The notes: a model not told the origin generated them from the letters alone. Shown: positions 1 to 6,531, counted from the first letter of the stretch. The stretch is DNA of 8,062 nucleotides from DASQFI01 sp050264575 (GCA_050264575.1 JBLNGH010000438.1:1-8062), one strand, 5' to 3'. A program made the numbers and translations.

Positions 1-2641
1 AGTCGCGGAGCATCGCCTCGCGGACGTCGCCCACCTGTTTGTCGGTCGGCCCGGCCGTTTTCAGCTGTTCGATTTCCTGGAAGACCGTCTTGATCAGTCC
101 CTCGGTCCGATCCGGACTGCAGCCGAAGTCGATCGTCACCTTGTACTCGGCGTCGGGCAGCTTCGAGTAGTCGGCCGAGACGCCGACGCTGTACGTCCCG
201 CCGAGATTCTCGCGCAGCATCTCGCGGAGCCGTGTCTCGAGGACCATCGACATCGCCCGGATGGCCACGCGCTGCGTCTGGTCGTACTGGAACGCGCCGG
301 TGAAATTGATGCTGACGCGGCTCTTCGGCTCGATCCCTTTCTCCACCCGTTTCTCGATCACGCCTTTGGGCGGGTTGATGCCGACGTTCCTCCACGTTTC
401 TTTCCGCCGGGTCGAGGGCAGGCCGCCCAGGTACTGCTCGACGAGCGGCCGGATCGCCGCCTCGTCGAAGCTGCCGACGAAGATGAACGTGAAGTCGCTC
501 GCGTCCGCGAAGCGGTCCTTGTAGAAGGCGAGCGACTTGTCCAGGTTCAGCTGGTCGATGAGCTCCGGCGTCATCGGCCGCGCGCGGAAGTGGTTCTGTG
601 ACAGCGCCTCGTCGCGCGTGACGAGAAAGTTGTACTCGGGCGACGACTGGCGGTTGGCCAGCATGATCTTCGTCTGGTTCACCATGACGGTGAAGACGTC
701 CGGATCGATCCGCGGCTGCGTGAACGTGAGATAGATGAGCTGAAACATCGTCTCGAGGTCCTGGCGCGAGCCGCCGCCGGCGACGCCCTCCTCGATGTCG
801 GTGATGAACGGGTCGACGCTCACGACCTTTCCGGTGAGCGCCTTGGTCAGGTCGAGCGGACTGAACTTGCCGAGACCGCCGGCGCCGACGACCGTACTGG
901 CGCTGTCGGCCGCGATGAAATCGGCGTCCGAGGCGAGCGACGTGCCGCCCGGGCTGAAGCCGCGGAAGATCACCTCGTCTTCCTTGAACGTCGTCGGCTT
1001 GAGCACGACCTTGACCCCGTTCGACAACTCCCACTCCGTGATGCCGACGCCGCTCCGGCTCGCGGTCCGGACGATCTTGCCCGGCGCCGGCGGCGTCTCG
1101 AGCAGCGCCGACGAGCTCACCGTGTCGACGTAGGCTTCCAGCGTCTTCGTTTCCGCCGACGTCATGACCCGCGCGAGCGTCGCTTCGTCGGGCATGACGA
1201 GCCCCTCGCGTTCGGGCGCGCTGACGAGGACGACCCGGTTGCCCTCGGGCGTCCACTCGCGCGCGAGGCCGTTCACTTCAGCGAGCGTGATCTCCGGCAG
1301 GAATCGCTGGTGCAGCGCGTACTCGTAGGCGATGCCGGGAATCGGCTCGCGCTGCGTGAAATTGCGCGCGTACTCGGCGGCGAACGAGGACGATGCCTGC
1401 GTCTCCTTTTCCGTGACTGCCTGTTCGTAGCTCCGCAGCGTGTTCCGCTTCTCGCGGTCGAGCTCAGTCGCGGTGAACCCGAAGCGCGCGACGCGTTCGG
1501 CTTCTGTGAACAGCGCTTCGAGGCCGCGCGCGATGCCGTCCTCCTTGACGCTCGCGCTCAGCATCGACGCCTCCTTCGATCGGACGAACAGGCCGCGTCC
1601 GGCGAACGCGTTCAGGAACGGCGCGCCCGGCTTCTCGGCAATCTCGGCGAAGCGCGAGGACAACATGCCGGAGAACAGGCTCTCCACGATCTGCCGCCGA
1701 TAGGCGCCGACGGTCGTCTGATCGCGCATCGCCATCTTGGCGTAGACGCTGACGCTGGCGTCGCCCGCTTCCTTGTCGGTCGCGATCGTGTACAGCGTGC
1801 CCGGTTGATCGGGGACGGGATACGTCGGGCGCGGTTTCGGCGCGCGCGCCGCCGGCAGCGTCGCGAAGTGCGACTTGATCAGCGCCTCGACGGCCGGTTT
1901 CTGGAAATCGCCGACGGCGATGACGGCCATGAGATCCGGCCGGTACCAGTCGGCGTAGAACTGCTTCAGGCGATCGTGCTTGAAGGTCTTGATGATGTCC
2001 GGCTTGCCGATGGGCAGCCGGTCGGCATAGCGCGCGCCCTTCAGCAGAACCGGGAACTGCTTGTCCTGGATTCTCGCGCCGGCCCCGCGTCCCAGCCGCC
2101 ACTCCTCGATGATGACGTTCCGCTCCTTGTCGATTTCCCCGTCATCGAACGACACGTTGTGCGCCCAGTCCTCGAGAATCAGGAACGCCTTTTCGAGAAT
2201 CTCCGGTTTGTCGGTCGGCACCTGCAGCATGTACACGGTCTCGTCGAAGCTCGTGAACGCGTTCAGGCTCGGCCCGAATCGCATCCCGATCGACTCCATG
2301 AACGCGACGATTTCCTGCTTCGCGAAATGCCTGGTGCCGTTGAACGCCATGTGCTCGACGAAATGCGCGAGCCCCTGCTGATCGTCTTCTTCCAGGATCG
2401 ATCCGGCATTGACGACGAGCCGGAGCTCGGCCCGGCCTTCGGGCTTCTTGTTCGTGCGGATGTAGTACTTGAGTCCGTTGGGAAAGCTGCCGATCGTGAT
2501 TTGCGGATCGGGCGGAATGGCTTGCCCGAGTGACGCCGTCGCGGCGGGCGCCGGGCTCGTCTGCTGCGCGGCGGCCGAAAGCACGGCCGCGACTGCCATC
2601 GCCGTGACGAGCGTCAGGAAGCGCGCGCGTGTCACCGTCAT
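1..2641 (-). CDS. Secreted M16 zinc metalloprotease (insulinase/PqqL-like), C-terminus beyond the window
   Basis: Peptidase of the M16 (pitrilysin/insulinase) family, probably acting on peptides in the periplasm. The frame is open for 880 codons and continues past the left edge. The N-terminus (MTVTRARFL, then a hydrophobic stretch to about residue 25 ending AAAQQ) is a signal peptide. The inverted zinc motif HFVEH is at residues 93-97 (ligands H93 and H97, catalytic E96). The downstream glutamate region EIDKERNVIIEEW holds E173 and E180, seven residues apart as in pitrilysin and MPP; E180 is the likely third ligand. The C-terminal half carries the substrate-binding R/Y pair in LRENLGGTYSV (R810, Y817), so both halves of a two-domain ~930-aa enzyme are present and only some tens of residues should be missing. 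The ATG at 2641 follows AGGAG at 2650-2646 with a 4-nt spacer. It diverges from the gene at 2811. The true substrate cannot be told from sequence. Confidence 0.93.
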   Translation of the reverse strand, partial: MTVTRARFLTLVTAMAVAAVLSAAAQQTSPAPAATASLGQAIPPDPQITIGSFPNGLKYYIRTNKKPEGRAELRLVVNAGSILEEDDQQGLAHFVEHMAFNGTRHFAKQEIVAFMESIGMRFGPSLNAFTSFDETVYMLQVPTDKPEILEKAFLILEDWAHNVSFDDGEIDKERNVIIEEWRLGRGAGARIQDKQFPVLLKGARYADRLPIGKPDIIKTFKHDRLKQFYADWYRPDLMAVIAVGDFQKPAVEALIKSHFATLPAARAPKPRPTYPVPDQPGTLYTIATDKEAGDASVSVYAKMAMRDQTTVGAYRRQIVESLFSGMLSSRFAEIAEKPGAPFLNAFAGRGLFVRSKEASMLSASVKEDGIARGLEALFTEAERVARFGFTATELDREKRNTLRSYEQAVTEKETQASSSFAAEYARNFTQREPIPGIAYEYALHQRFLPEITLAEVNGLAREWTPEGNRVVLVSAPEREGLVMPDEATLARVMTSAETKTLEAYVDTVSSSALLETPPAPGKIVRTASRSGVGITEWELSNGVKVVLKPTTFKEDEVIFRGFSPGGTSLASDADFIAADSASTVVGAGGLGKFSPLDLTKALTGKVVSVDPFITDIEEGVAGGGSRQDLETMFQLIYLTFTQPRIDPDVFTVMVNQTKIMLANRQSSPEYNFLVTRDEALSQNHFRARPMTPELIDQLNLDKSLAFYKDRFADASDFTFIFVGSFDEAAIRPLVEQYLGGLPSTRRKETWRNVGINPPKGVIEKRVEKGIEPKSRVSINFTGAFQYDQTQRVAIRAMSMVLETRLREMLRENLGGTYSVGVSADYSKLPDAEYKVTIDFGCSPDRTEGLIKTVFQEIEQLKTAGPTDKQVGDVREAMLRD

Positions 2642-2670
2642 AAGACTCCTTTGAGATCCGCCGGGTTTAT

Positions 2671-2682
2671 GAGTGTACACTC
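2671..2682. promoter_or_regulatory. Perfect 12-bp palindrome GAGTGTACACTC, possible operator
   Basis: GAGTGTACACTC is an exact inverted repeat lying 30 bp upstream of the M16 protease start and about 130 bp upstream of the divergent gene at 2811. The position fits a repressor operator overlapping the protease promoter or leader. TGTACACT read on the minus strand could also contribute to a -10 element, but I see no convincing -35. No regulator gene is in the window. A 12-bp palindrome can arise by chance, so this is only a candidate. Confidence 0.3.
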
Positions 2683-2727
2683 GCTTCGACTCCCGCCCAG
2701 AGGTCACAAATGCGTATTCGACTTAAG

Positions 2728-2820
2728 CCGTTCTCACTTCCACGTAGAGAAGCCCGACATGGATCTCGAGACATTCGGCCGAATTCCAGCGTGACGCTCG
2801 CTACAGGAAAATGAGAACGG
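2728..2820 (+). repeat. ~93-bp terminal-inverted-repeat element, copy A
   Basis: The left end reads CCGTTCTCACTT and the right end AAAATGAGAACGG, which are inverted copies of each other (11 of 12); the match extends 2 bp further outward on both sides (AG...CT). Near the centre is ATTCGGCCGAAT, a perfect 12-bp palindrome at 2773-2784. A second copy lies at 5490-5581, with the same ends and the block GACATTCGGCC beginning at the same offset. There is no coding capacity. The right end overlaps the start codon of the gene at 2811, so the element supplies that gene's translation start region. It could be a MITE-like or REP-like repeat, or a shared regulatory/promoter module. No target-site duplication is evident. 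Confidence 0.6.
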
Positions 2821-3503
2821 CTCTTGCGGCCATGTTCCTCGCCGCCGGCGCCGCCACGGCATTGAGCGCGCAGGCCACACGCCAGGTTGACCGTTCCTGG
2901 ACAACGGAGTTCGCCCTCGATTCCGGTGAGCTCGTCACGACAGGCCGCAATCCGTACTTCGTTCTGGAGCCCGGCTATGTGTTGACGCTCGAGGACAAGG
3001 AGACCCGGCTCGTAATCACCGTCCTCGACGACATCCGCCGCGTCGACAACGTCGACACCCGAGTCGTCGAAGAGCGGGAGACGAGCAAGGGGCAGCCGGT
3101 CGAGGTGTCGCGGAACTTCTTCGCGATCTCGCGGCGCACGAACGCCGTCTTCTATTTCGGGGAGGACGTCGACATGTACAAGAACGGGAAGGTCGCCGGG
3201 CACGAGGGCGCGTGGCAGGCGGGCGCGAACGGGGCGCGGTTTGGACTCGCGATTCCGGGGTTGCCGCTCCTCGCGGCGAAGTACTACCAGGAGATCGCGC
3301 CGGGCGTGGCGATGGACCGCGCCGAGATCGTCAGCATGGGCGAGATCGTGAGTACGCCGGCAGGTGAGTTCAAGGACGTGCTGAAGATTGCGGAGACGAC
3401 CCCGCTCGAGCCTGGCGTCCGCGAGCACAAGTACTATGCGCGCGGCATCGGGCTGATTCAGGATGGGTCACTGAAGCTGACTAAATACGGAAAGCCACAA
3501 TAA
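2811..3503 (+). CDS. Secreted protein of unknown function
   Basis: 230 residues. Residues 1-20 form a signal peptide (MRTALAAM, hydrophobic core, ALSA|QA), so the mature protein is probably periplasmic or secreted; no lipobox or further membrane segment is seen. The mature part is beta-rich in character, with motifs such as NPYFVLEPGY near 47-56 and YFGEDVDMYKNGK near 115-127. The C-terminus has a pattern TPAGEFKDVLKI ... EHKYYARGIGLIQDG (about 183-222), resembling the 'constraint by processing, then YAPGIGLV' ending of DUF3108/TapB-type exported proteins. I recall similar proteins only as hypothetical, so I assign no function. ATG 2811 is preferred over ATG 2832 because the shorter form would lose the basic n-region. 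AGGA at 2805-2808 is a poor, too-close ribosome site. The start codon lies inside the right terminal repeat of element A. Confidence 0.85.
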   Translation: MRTALAAMFLAAGAATALSAQATRQVDRSWTTEFALDSGELVTTGRNPYFVLEPGYVLTLEDKETRLVITVLDDIRRVDNVDTRVVEERETSKGQPVEVSRNFFAISRRTNAVFYFGEDVDMYKNGKVAGHEGAWQAGANGARFGLAIPGLPLLAAKYYQEIAPGVAMDRAEIVSMGEIVSTPAGEFKDVLKIAETTPLEPGVREHKYYARGIGLIQDGSLKLTKYGKPQ

Positions 3504-3505
3504 AT

Positions 3506-3573
3506 GTGATGTCGTGATGTGGTGATATGGTGAATTGACAAGCGCTTGTCAGTTCACCACTTCACCACATCAC
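3506..3573. repeat. Octamer-built long palindrome, copy 1
   Basis: Left arm 3514-3543 and right arm 3544-3573 pair at 27 of 30 positions with no loop, centred on GACAAGC|GCTTGTC. The left arm is made of 8-bp units: GTGATGTC 3506, GTGATGTG 3514, GTGATATG 3522, GTGAATTG 3530. The right arm is made of complementary CANNTCAC units at 3550, 3558 and 3566. It begins 2 bp after the stop of the secreted protein gene and ends 11 bp before the DUF4342 start. A transcript would fold into a strong hairpin that could act as a transcript end or stabiliser, but no T-tract follows, so a classical intrinsic terminator is not supported. It is a related copy of the palindrome at 3841-3918. Confidence 0.8.
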
Positions 3574-3584
3574 AGATTCAAGTC

Positions 3585-3836
3585 ATGGCTGAACGCACCG
3601 TTTGGGAAACCATCGAGATCAAGGGCGAGCAGTTGATCGCGAAGGTCAAAGAACTGATTGCCGAGGGGAATGTCCGGCGCGTGCGAATCCGCCAGAAGGA
3701 TCACCTGATCGCGGAGTTCCCGCTCACCATCGGGGTTGTCGGCGCGGTGATCGCGCCGGTGCTCGCGGCGGTTGGCGCCCTCGCTGCGCTCCTCACCGAG
3801 TGCAGCATCGACGTGGAAAGAACCAAAGAATCATGA
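3585..3836 (+). CDS. DUF4342 domain protein with hydrophobic C-terminal segment
   Basis: 83 residues matching the DUF4342 pattern as I know it. An amphipathic, charged N-terminal part (VWETIEIKGEQLIAKVKELIAEGNVRRV compressed here as residues 7-33) is followed by a short strand region (RIRQKDHLIAEFPL, 34-47). Next is a glycine/alanine-rich hydrophobic stretch TIGVVGAVIAPVLAAVGALAALL (about 48-70), long enough to span a membrane, then a short polar tail. The biochemical role of the family is unknown to me. An in-frame TTG at 3546 would add 13 residues translated from the palindrome arm and is unlikely. ATG 3585 fits the family N-terminus, although no good Shine-Dalgarno is visible just upstream. 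Octamer palindromes lie on both sides, and the gene converges on the HerA-like gene. Confidence 0.85.
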   Translation: MAERTVWETIEIKGEQLIAKVKELIAEGNVRRVRIRQKDHLIAEFPLTIGVVGAVIAPVLAAVGALAALLTECSIDVERTKES

Positions 3837-3840
3837 AATT

Positions 3841-3936
3841 GTGATGTGGTGATTTGGTGATGTGGTGATTTTGGACAAGCAGCTTTCAAATCACCACATC
3901 ACGACATCACCACGTCACCAGATTCACCGAGCTCAC
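3841..3936. repeat. Octamer-built long palindrome, copy 2
   Basis: Left arm 3841-3871 and right arm 3888-3918 pair at 28 of 31 positions around a 16-nt centre holding GGACAAGC and AGCTTTC, a degraded form of the GACAAGC/GCTTGTC core of copy 1. Left units: GTGATGTG 3841, GTGATTTG 3849, GTGATGTG 3857, GTGATTTT 3865. Right units: CAAATCAC 3887, CACATCAC 3895, GACATCAC 3903, CACGTCAC 3911, then two 9-nt variants ending TCAC at 3927 and 3936. It nearly fills the 103-bp gap between two convergent stop codons (3836 and 3942), a place where a bidirectional transcript-end hairpin would be useful. No clear T-tract is present. Confidence 0.8.
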
Positions 3937-3939
3937 CAC

Positions 3940-5475
3940 TTATCGTCTTTTCCCCAGTATTGATCCGAGCACGCCGCGCATGATTTCGCGCGCGACGCCC
4001 GATCCCATCGATCGCGCGGCGCTTCGCGCGGCTGATTCGAGAATCCCTTCGCGGTGGCCGCCGCGAGGACCGGTCGATCCCAACAGGATGTCGGTGATGC
4101 CGCCCGCAGGCGATTGCGGCGCGGGCGCCGATCTCGTGCGCGGCACCTCCACCGGCGTCGATGGGGTCGGCGACGCGCTATCCGGTTGCCTGGCCTCCGT
4201 GCGGTTCTTCAACTTCTCATACGCCGACTCGCGATCGACCGTCTGGTCGTAGTGTCCGCGGAGGACCGACGCGTCGACGACCGCGCGCCGCTCTTCAGGC
4301 GTGACGGGACCGATGCGCGAGGCGGGCGGCAGAATCCACGCGCGCTCGACCATTGTCGGGCTGCCGTGCTCGTCGAGGAACGAGACGAGCGCTTCGCCGA
4401 CGGCGAGCTCGCTGATCACTTTCGCCGTGTCGATGGCGGGATTGGGCCGGAACGTTTCGGCCGCCGTTCGCACCGCTTTCTGTTCGCGCGGCGTGAACGC
4501 GCGCAGCGCATGCTGGACGCGGTTGCCGAGCTGCGCCAGCACCGTCTCCGGGACATCGTCCGGGTTCTGCGTGATGAAGTAGACGCCGACCCCTTTCGAG
4601 CGGATCAGCCTGACGACCTGCTCGATCTTCTCGAGGAGCGCGGGCGGCGCATCCGCGAACAGCAGGTGCGCTTCCTCGAAGAAAAACGCCAGTCTGGGCT
4701 TCTCGGGATCGCCGACTTCCGGCAGGTGCTCGAACAGCTCGGACAGCAGCCAGAGGAGAAACGTCGAGTAGAGCTTCGGCGACGTCATCAGCTTCTCAGC
4801 CGACAGGATGTTGACGACGCCGCGGCCGTCGGCGCCGGTTTGCAGCAGATCGTCGACGTCGAGCATCGGCTCGCCGAAGAAGCGATCGGCGCCCTGCTCC
4901 TCGAGCGCCAGCAGGCCGCGCTGGATCGTGCCGACGGAGGCGGCCGACACACGGCCGTACTGATCCGAAATCTGCTTTGCGTTGGTGCTGACGAACTGCA
5001 GCATCGCGCGCAGATCTTTCACATCCAGCAGCAGCAGCCCGCCATCGTCGGCGACCTTGAACACGATCGTGAGGACGCCCTGCTGCGTGTCGTTCAGACC
5101 GAGCAGCCGGCCGAGCAGCAGCGGACCCATGTCGGAAATGGTGGCGCGGACGGGATGGCCGCCCGCGCCGAAGAAATCCCAGAAGACGGCCGGCGCCGCG
5201 CGGAACGCCGGCTCTTTCGCGCCGATGCGCTTCAGCCGTTCGGCGAGCTTCGGCGAGCTCGTCCCGGCGGCGGCGAGTCCCGCCAGGTCGCCCTTGATGT
5301 CGGCCATGAACGTCGGCACGCCGATGCGCGAAAACTGCTCGGCCATCACCCGGAGCGTGACGGTCTTGCCGGTTCCGGTGGCGCCCGTGACGAGACCGTG
5401 GCGGTTGGCGACGCTCGGCGGCAGCGCAATCTCTGCGCCAGCAGGGGTTTTGGCGATAGGAAGAGAGTCGGTCAT
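3940..5475 (-). CDS. HerA-like helicase/ATPase of the DUF853 (YjgR) family
   Basis: 511 residues, the usual size for this family. FtsK/HerA-type P-loop ATPase, cytosolic, predicted to be a DNA-translocase-like NTPase; its physiological role is poorly defined. Numbered from the 5475 start: Walker A GATGTGKT at 31-38, then FMADIKGDLAGL (about 56-67) typical of the family. LLDVKDLRAMLQF is at about 150-162. Walker B is AFFFEEAHLLF at 263-273, with the acidic pair E267/E268. The sensor-like block FITQNPDDVPETVLAQLGNR is at about 301-320. Residues ~430-460 form a Pro/Ser-rich linker, and an Ala/Arg-rich tail ends GKRR. The ATG at 5475 is chosen over 5499 because it gives MTDSLPIAK directly before the domain and has GAGG with a 7-nt spacer. 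The 5499 ATG lies inside repeat copy B. It converges on the DUF4342 gene. Confidence 0.92.
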   Translation of the reverse strand: MTDSLPIAKTPAGAEIALPPSVANRHGLVTGATGTGKTVTLRVMAEQFSRIGVPTFMADIKGDLAGLAAAGTSSPKLAERLKRIGAKEPAFRAAPAVFWDFFGAGGHPVRATISDMGPLLLGRLLGLNDTQQGVLTIVFKVADDGGLLLLDVKDLRAMLQFVSTNAKQISDQYGRVSAASVGTIQRGLLALEEQGADRFFGEPMLDVDDLLQTGADGRGVVNILSAEKLMTSPKLYSTFLLWLLSELFEHLPEVGDPEKPRLAFFFEEAHLLFADAPPALLEKIEQVVRLIRSKGVGVYFITQNPDDVPETVLAQLGNRVQHALRAFTPREQKAVRTAAETFRPNPAIDTAKVISELAVGEALVSFLDEHGSPTMVERAWILPPASRIGPVTPEERRAVVDASVLRGHYDQTVDRESAYEKLKNRTEARQPDSASPTPSTPVEVPRTRSAPAPQSPAGGITDILLGSTGPRGGHREGILESAARSAARSMGSGVAREIMRGVLGSILGKRR

Positions 5476-5489
5476 GAGTGCGCCTCGGG

Positions 5490-5581
5490 CCGTTCTCATT
5501 TCATCAGAGCATCAAACGACCAGTATCACGTGACATTCGGCCAATTTCAGCAACCAGCTCATTTCAGGAGAATGACAACGG
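5490..5581 (+). repeat. ~92-bp terminal-inverted-repeat element, copy B
   Basis: Second copy of the element at 2728-2820, in the same orientation. Left end CCGTTCTCATTT, block GACATTCGGCC starting 43 bases in (the same offset as in copy A), right end CAGGAGAATGACAACGG. After GGCC the two copies match at about 28 of 39 aligned positions with a 1-bp gap; the 30 bp between the left end and the central block are diverged. The right-end inverted repeat is less perfect here (10 of 12). It sits 15 bp upstream of the HerA-like gene's start, probably in that gene's promoter/leader. Its right-end ATG at 5572 opens only a 13-codon frame (to 5613). Similarity to copy A continues about 10 bp past the element, into the first codons of the gene at 2811. 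Confidence 0.55.
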
Positions 5582-5752
5582 TCCTCGCGGGTCAGCTTGT
5601 CACCAGTCGCTGAGCCGTTCAAGGATGCCGCGACGTTCGTTGCTCTTTAAAGGCATCACGATTCCAACTCGTCCCAGGCTGCGTGGCCGATCGGAAATTC
5701 CGTTGTCACGCCCACGTGGCTCAAACATTGCACTTCCCCGGTGCAAGACCGC
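5582..5752. other. Divergent intergenic remainder without a gene
   Basis: Together with repeat copy B this makes a 277-bp gap between divergently transcribed genes, so promoters for both should lie here. I see CCACGTGG at 5712-5719 (8-bp palindrome) and the hairpin TTGCAC/GTGCAA at 5728-5746. I do not see a convincing -35/-10 pair, a tRNA or a conserved small ORF. Frames reading through this stretch look like non-coding shadow. Confidence 0.4.
5728..5746 (+). other. Small hairpin just upstream of the exported orphan's start
   Basis: TTGCAC (5728-5733) and GTGCAA (5741-5746) form a 6-bp stem with a 7-nt loop TTCCCCG, ending 6 nt before the ATG at 5753, where a ribosome-binding site would be expected. 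No Shine-Dalgarno is seen for this gene. The hairpin may influence initiation, or may be chance. Confidence 0.3.
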
Positions 5753-6388
5753 ATGTCAATCAGATCTCTCGTGCTTCCACTCGTTGCGGCGATGATGCTG
5801 ATGTCGCCTGACGTCCGCGCCCTCCGCGATGAGGTCCAGCAGAATCGACCGGATGAAGTGCCCGCCGCGTGGGGCGACCTCGACACGTGGTCGCGTTACG
5901 TGCCGGCGTCGGACGAAACCGAAGTCGGCCTGGGGCTGAAGACGGCGGGCGCGAAGACGACGATGCTCATCGCGTTCTCGGCACGGATGAAAGGGCAGTC
6001 GCCCAGCCAGCCGCCAGGCGAGGTCTCGGTCCATACGTCGGCCGGCGTCAACGGCAACGCCCGCGCGGCACGCACGAAGACGCTCAAGTTCCTGCTGCCG
6101 TCGAAGTCCGGTGAGATCCGGAAGGCTTCGCAGGGTGACGCTGGCGGTGCCGTGCTCGATCTCTCATCGCGTCTCGGCACTGACGACCCCACGCCTGGCG
6201 CTCAGGTCAACTTTGCGACGGCGCGGATCGCGCCGGCCGAGTTTCTCCGTATCGCGCGATGCGGCCGGCCGACGGCGACGGTGCTCGGCATCGATGTCGT
6301 GTTCCGTCCCGATCAGATTGACGCCATCCGTGCGTTCGCTCGTCAAATTCTCCTGAAGATTCCCAACCCGGAACCCTCCAGACACTGA
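5753..6388 (+). CDS. Exported protein of unknown function
   Basis: 211 residues from ATG 5753; an in-frame GTG at 5741 would add four. MSIRSLVLPLVAAMMLM is a signal peptide, with likely cleavage after VRA at residues 23-25. The mature protein begins with an acidic stretch LRDEVQQNRPDEVPAAWGDL. The middle is Ser/Gly/Ala-rich with many basic residues (SVHTSAGVNGNARAARTKTLKF). The C-terminal part, AQVNFATARIAPAEFLRIA ... GIDVVFRPDQIDAIRAFARQILLK, looks like a small alpha/beta fold whose DQIDAIRAFA segment has the character of a terminal helix. One Cys, no catalytic motif and no transmembrane segment after the signal. I do not recognise a family. Codon use is GC-rich like its neighbours, and the reading frame is longer and more plausible than overlapping frames. 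No clear ribosome-binding site. Confidence 0.7.
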   Translation: MSIRSLVLPLVAAMMLMSPDVRALRDEVQQNRPDEVPAAWGDLDTWSRYVPASDETEVGLGLKTAGAKTTMLIAFSARMKGQSPSQPPGEVSVHTSAGVNGNARAARTKTLKFLLPSKSGEIRKASQGDAGGAVLDLSSRLGTDDPTPGAQVNFATARIAPAEFLRIARCGRPTATVLGIDVVFRPDQIDAIRAFARQILLKIPNPEPSRH

Positions 6389-6389
6389 T

Positions 6390-6423
6390 GCCGCACCTTG
6401 CGGCGCGCCTTTTGCGACGCCGC
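6390..6423 (+). terminator. Weak candidate terminator after the exported orphan
   Basis: Right after the TGA at 6386-6388, GCCGC (6390-6394) pairs with GCGGC (6400-6404) over a 5-nt loop, followed shortly by TTTT at 6410-6413. A competing fold pairs GCGGCG (6400-6405) with CGCCGC (6418-6423). The short stem and short T-run make this a weak intrinsic-terminator candidate. Confidence 0.25.
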
Positions 6424-6493
6424 GAGACATACTCCCGCCAAGTTGACCGCGCCGGCGCCGCCTTCGAAAACGAAACCCGAGGTCTCTTGCGAT

Positions 6494-6523
6494 AGACTGT
6501 CGCCGTTTCGGCGACATACGGAG
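6494..6523 (+). promoter_or_regulatory. Leader hairpin and ribosome-binding site of the cyanophycinase-like gene
   Basis: TGTCGCCG (6498-6505) and CGGCGACA (6509-6516) form a perfect 8-bp stem with a TTT loop. Three bases later is GGAG (6520-6523), 8 nt from the ATG at 6532, which fixes the start. TAGACT at 6494-6499 resembles a -10 hexamer, but it overlaps the hairpin and no -35 is clear. The hairpin could protect the mRNA 5' end or modulate ribosome access. Confidence 0.4.
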
Positions 6524-6531
6524 TCCTCCTC

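Noticed and set aside
1310..2533. 407-residue plus-strand open frame opposite the M16 protease
   Set aside because: Arg/Asp/Leu-rich shadow with no family features; the opposite strand carries an intact M16 protease with zinc motif and R/Y pair over the same bases.
2667..3428. 253-residue minus-strand frame opposite the secreted protein gene
   Set aside because: Antisense shadow; the plus-strand frame has a signal peptide and family-like C-terminal motifs.
3546..3584. Upstream TTG start for the DUF4342 protein
   Set aside because: It would translate part of the palindrome arm; the family-like N-terminus begins at ATG 3585.
3506..3936. CRISPR-like array because of repeated octamers
   Set aside because: Units are 8 bp and contiguous with complementary arms, with no 25-40-bp repeats or spacers and no cas genes.
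4054..5613. 519-residue plus-strand open frame opposite the HerA-like ATPase
   Set aside because: GC-rich shadow frame with Arg-rich low-complexity composition; the minus strand has Walker A and B motifs in the expected order.
5476..5752. tRNA or riboswitch in the divergent intergenic region
   Set aside because: No cloverleaf, T-arm sequence or known aptamer core could be traced.
5478..5795. 105-residue plus-strand frame through the divergent intergenic region
   Set aside because: Runs across repeat copy B into the start of the exported gene in another frame, with no ribosome site or recognisable motif.
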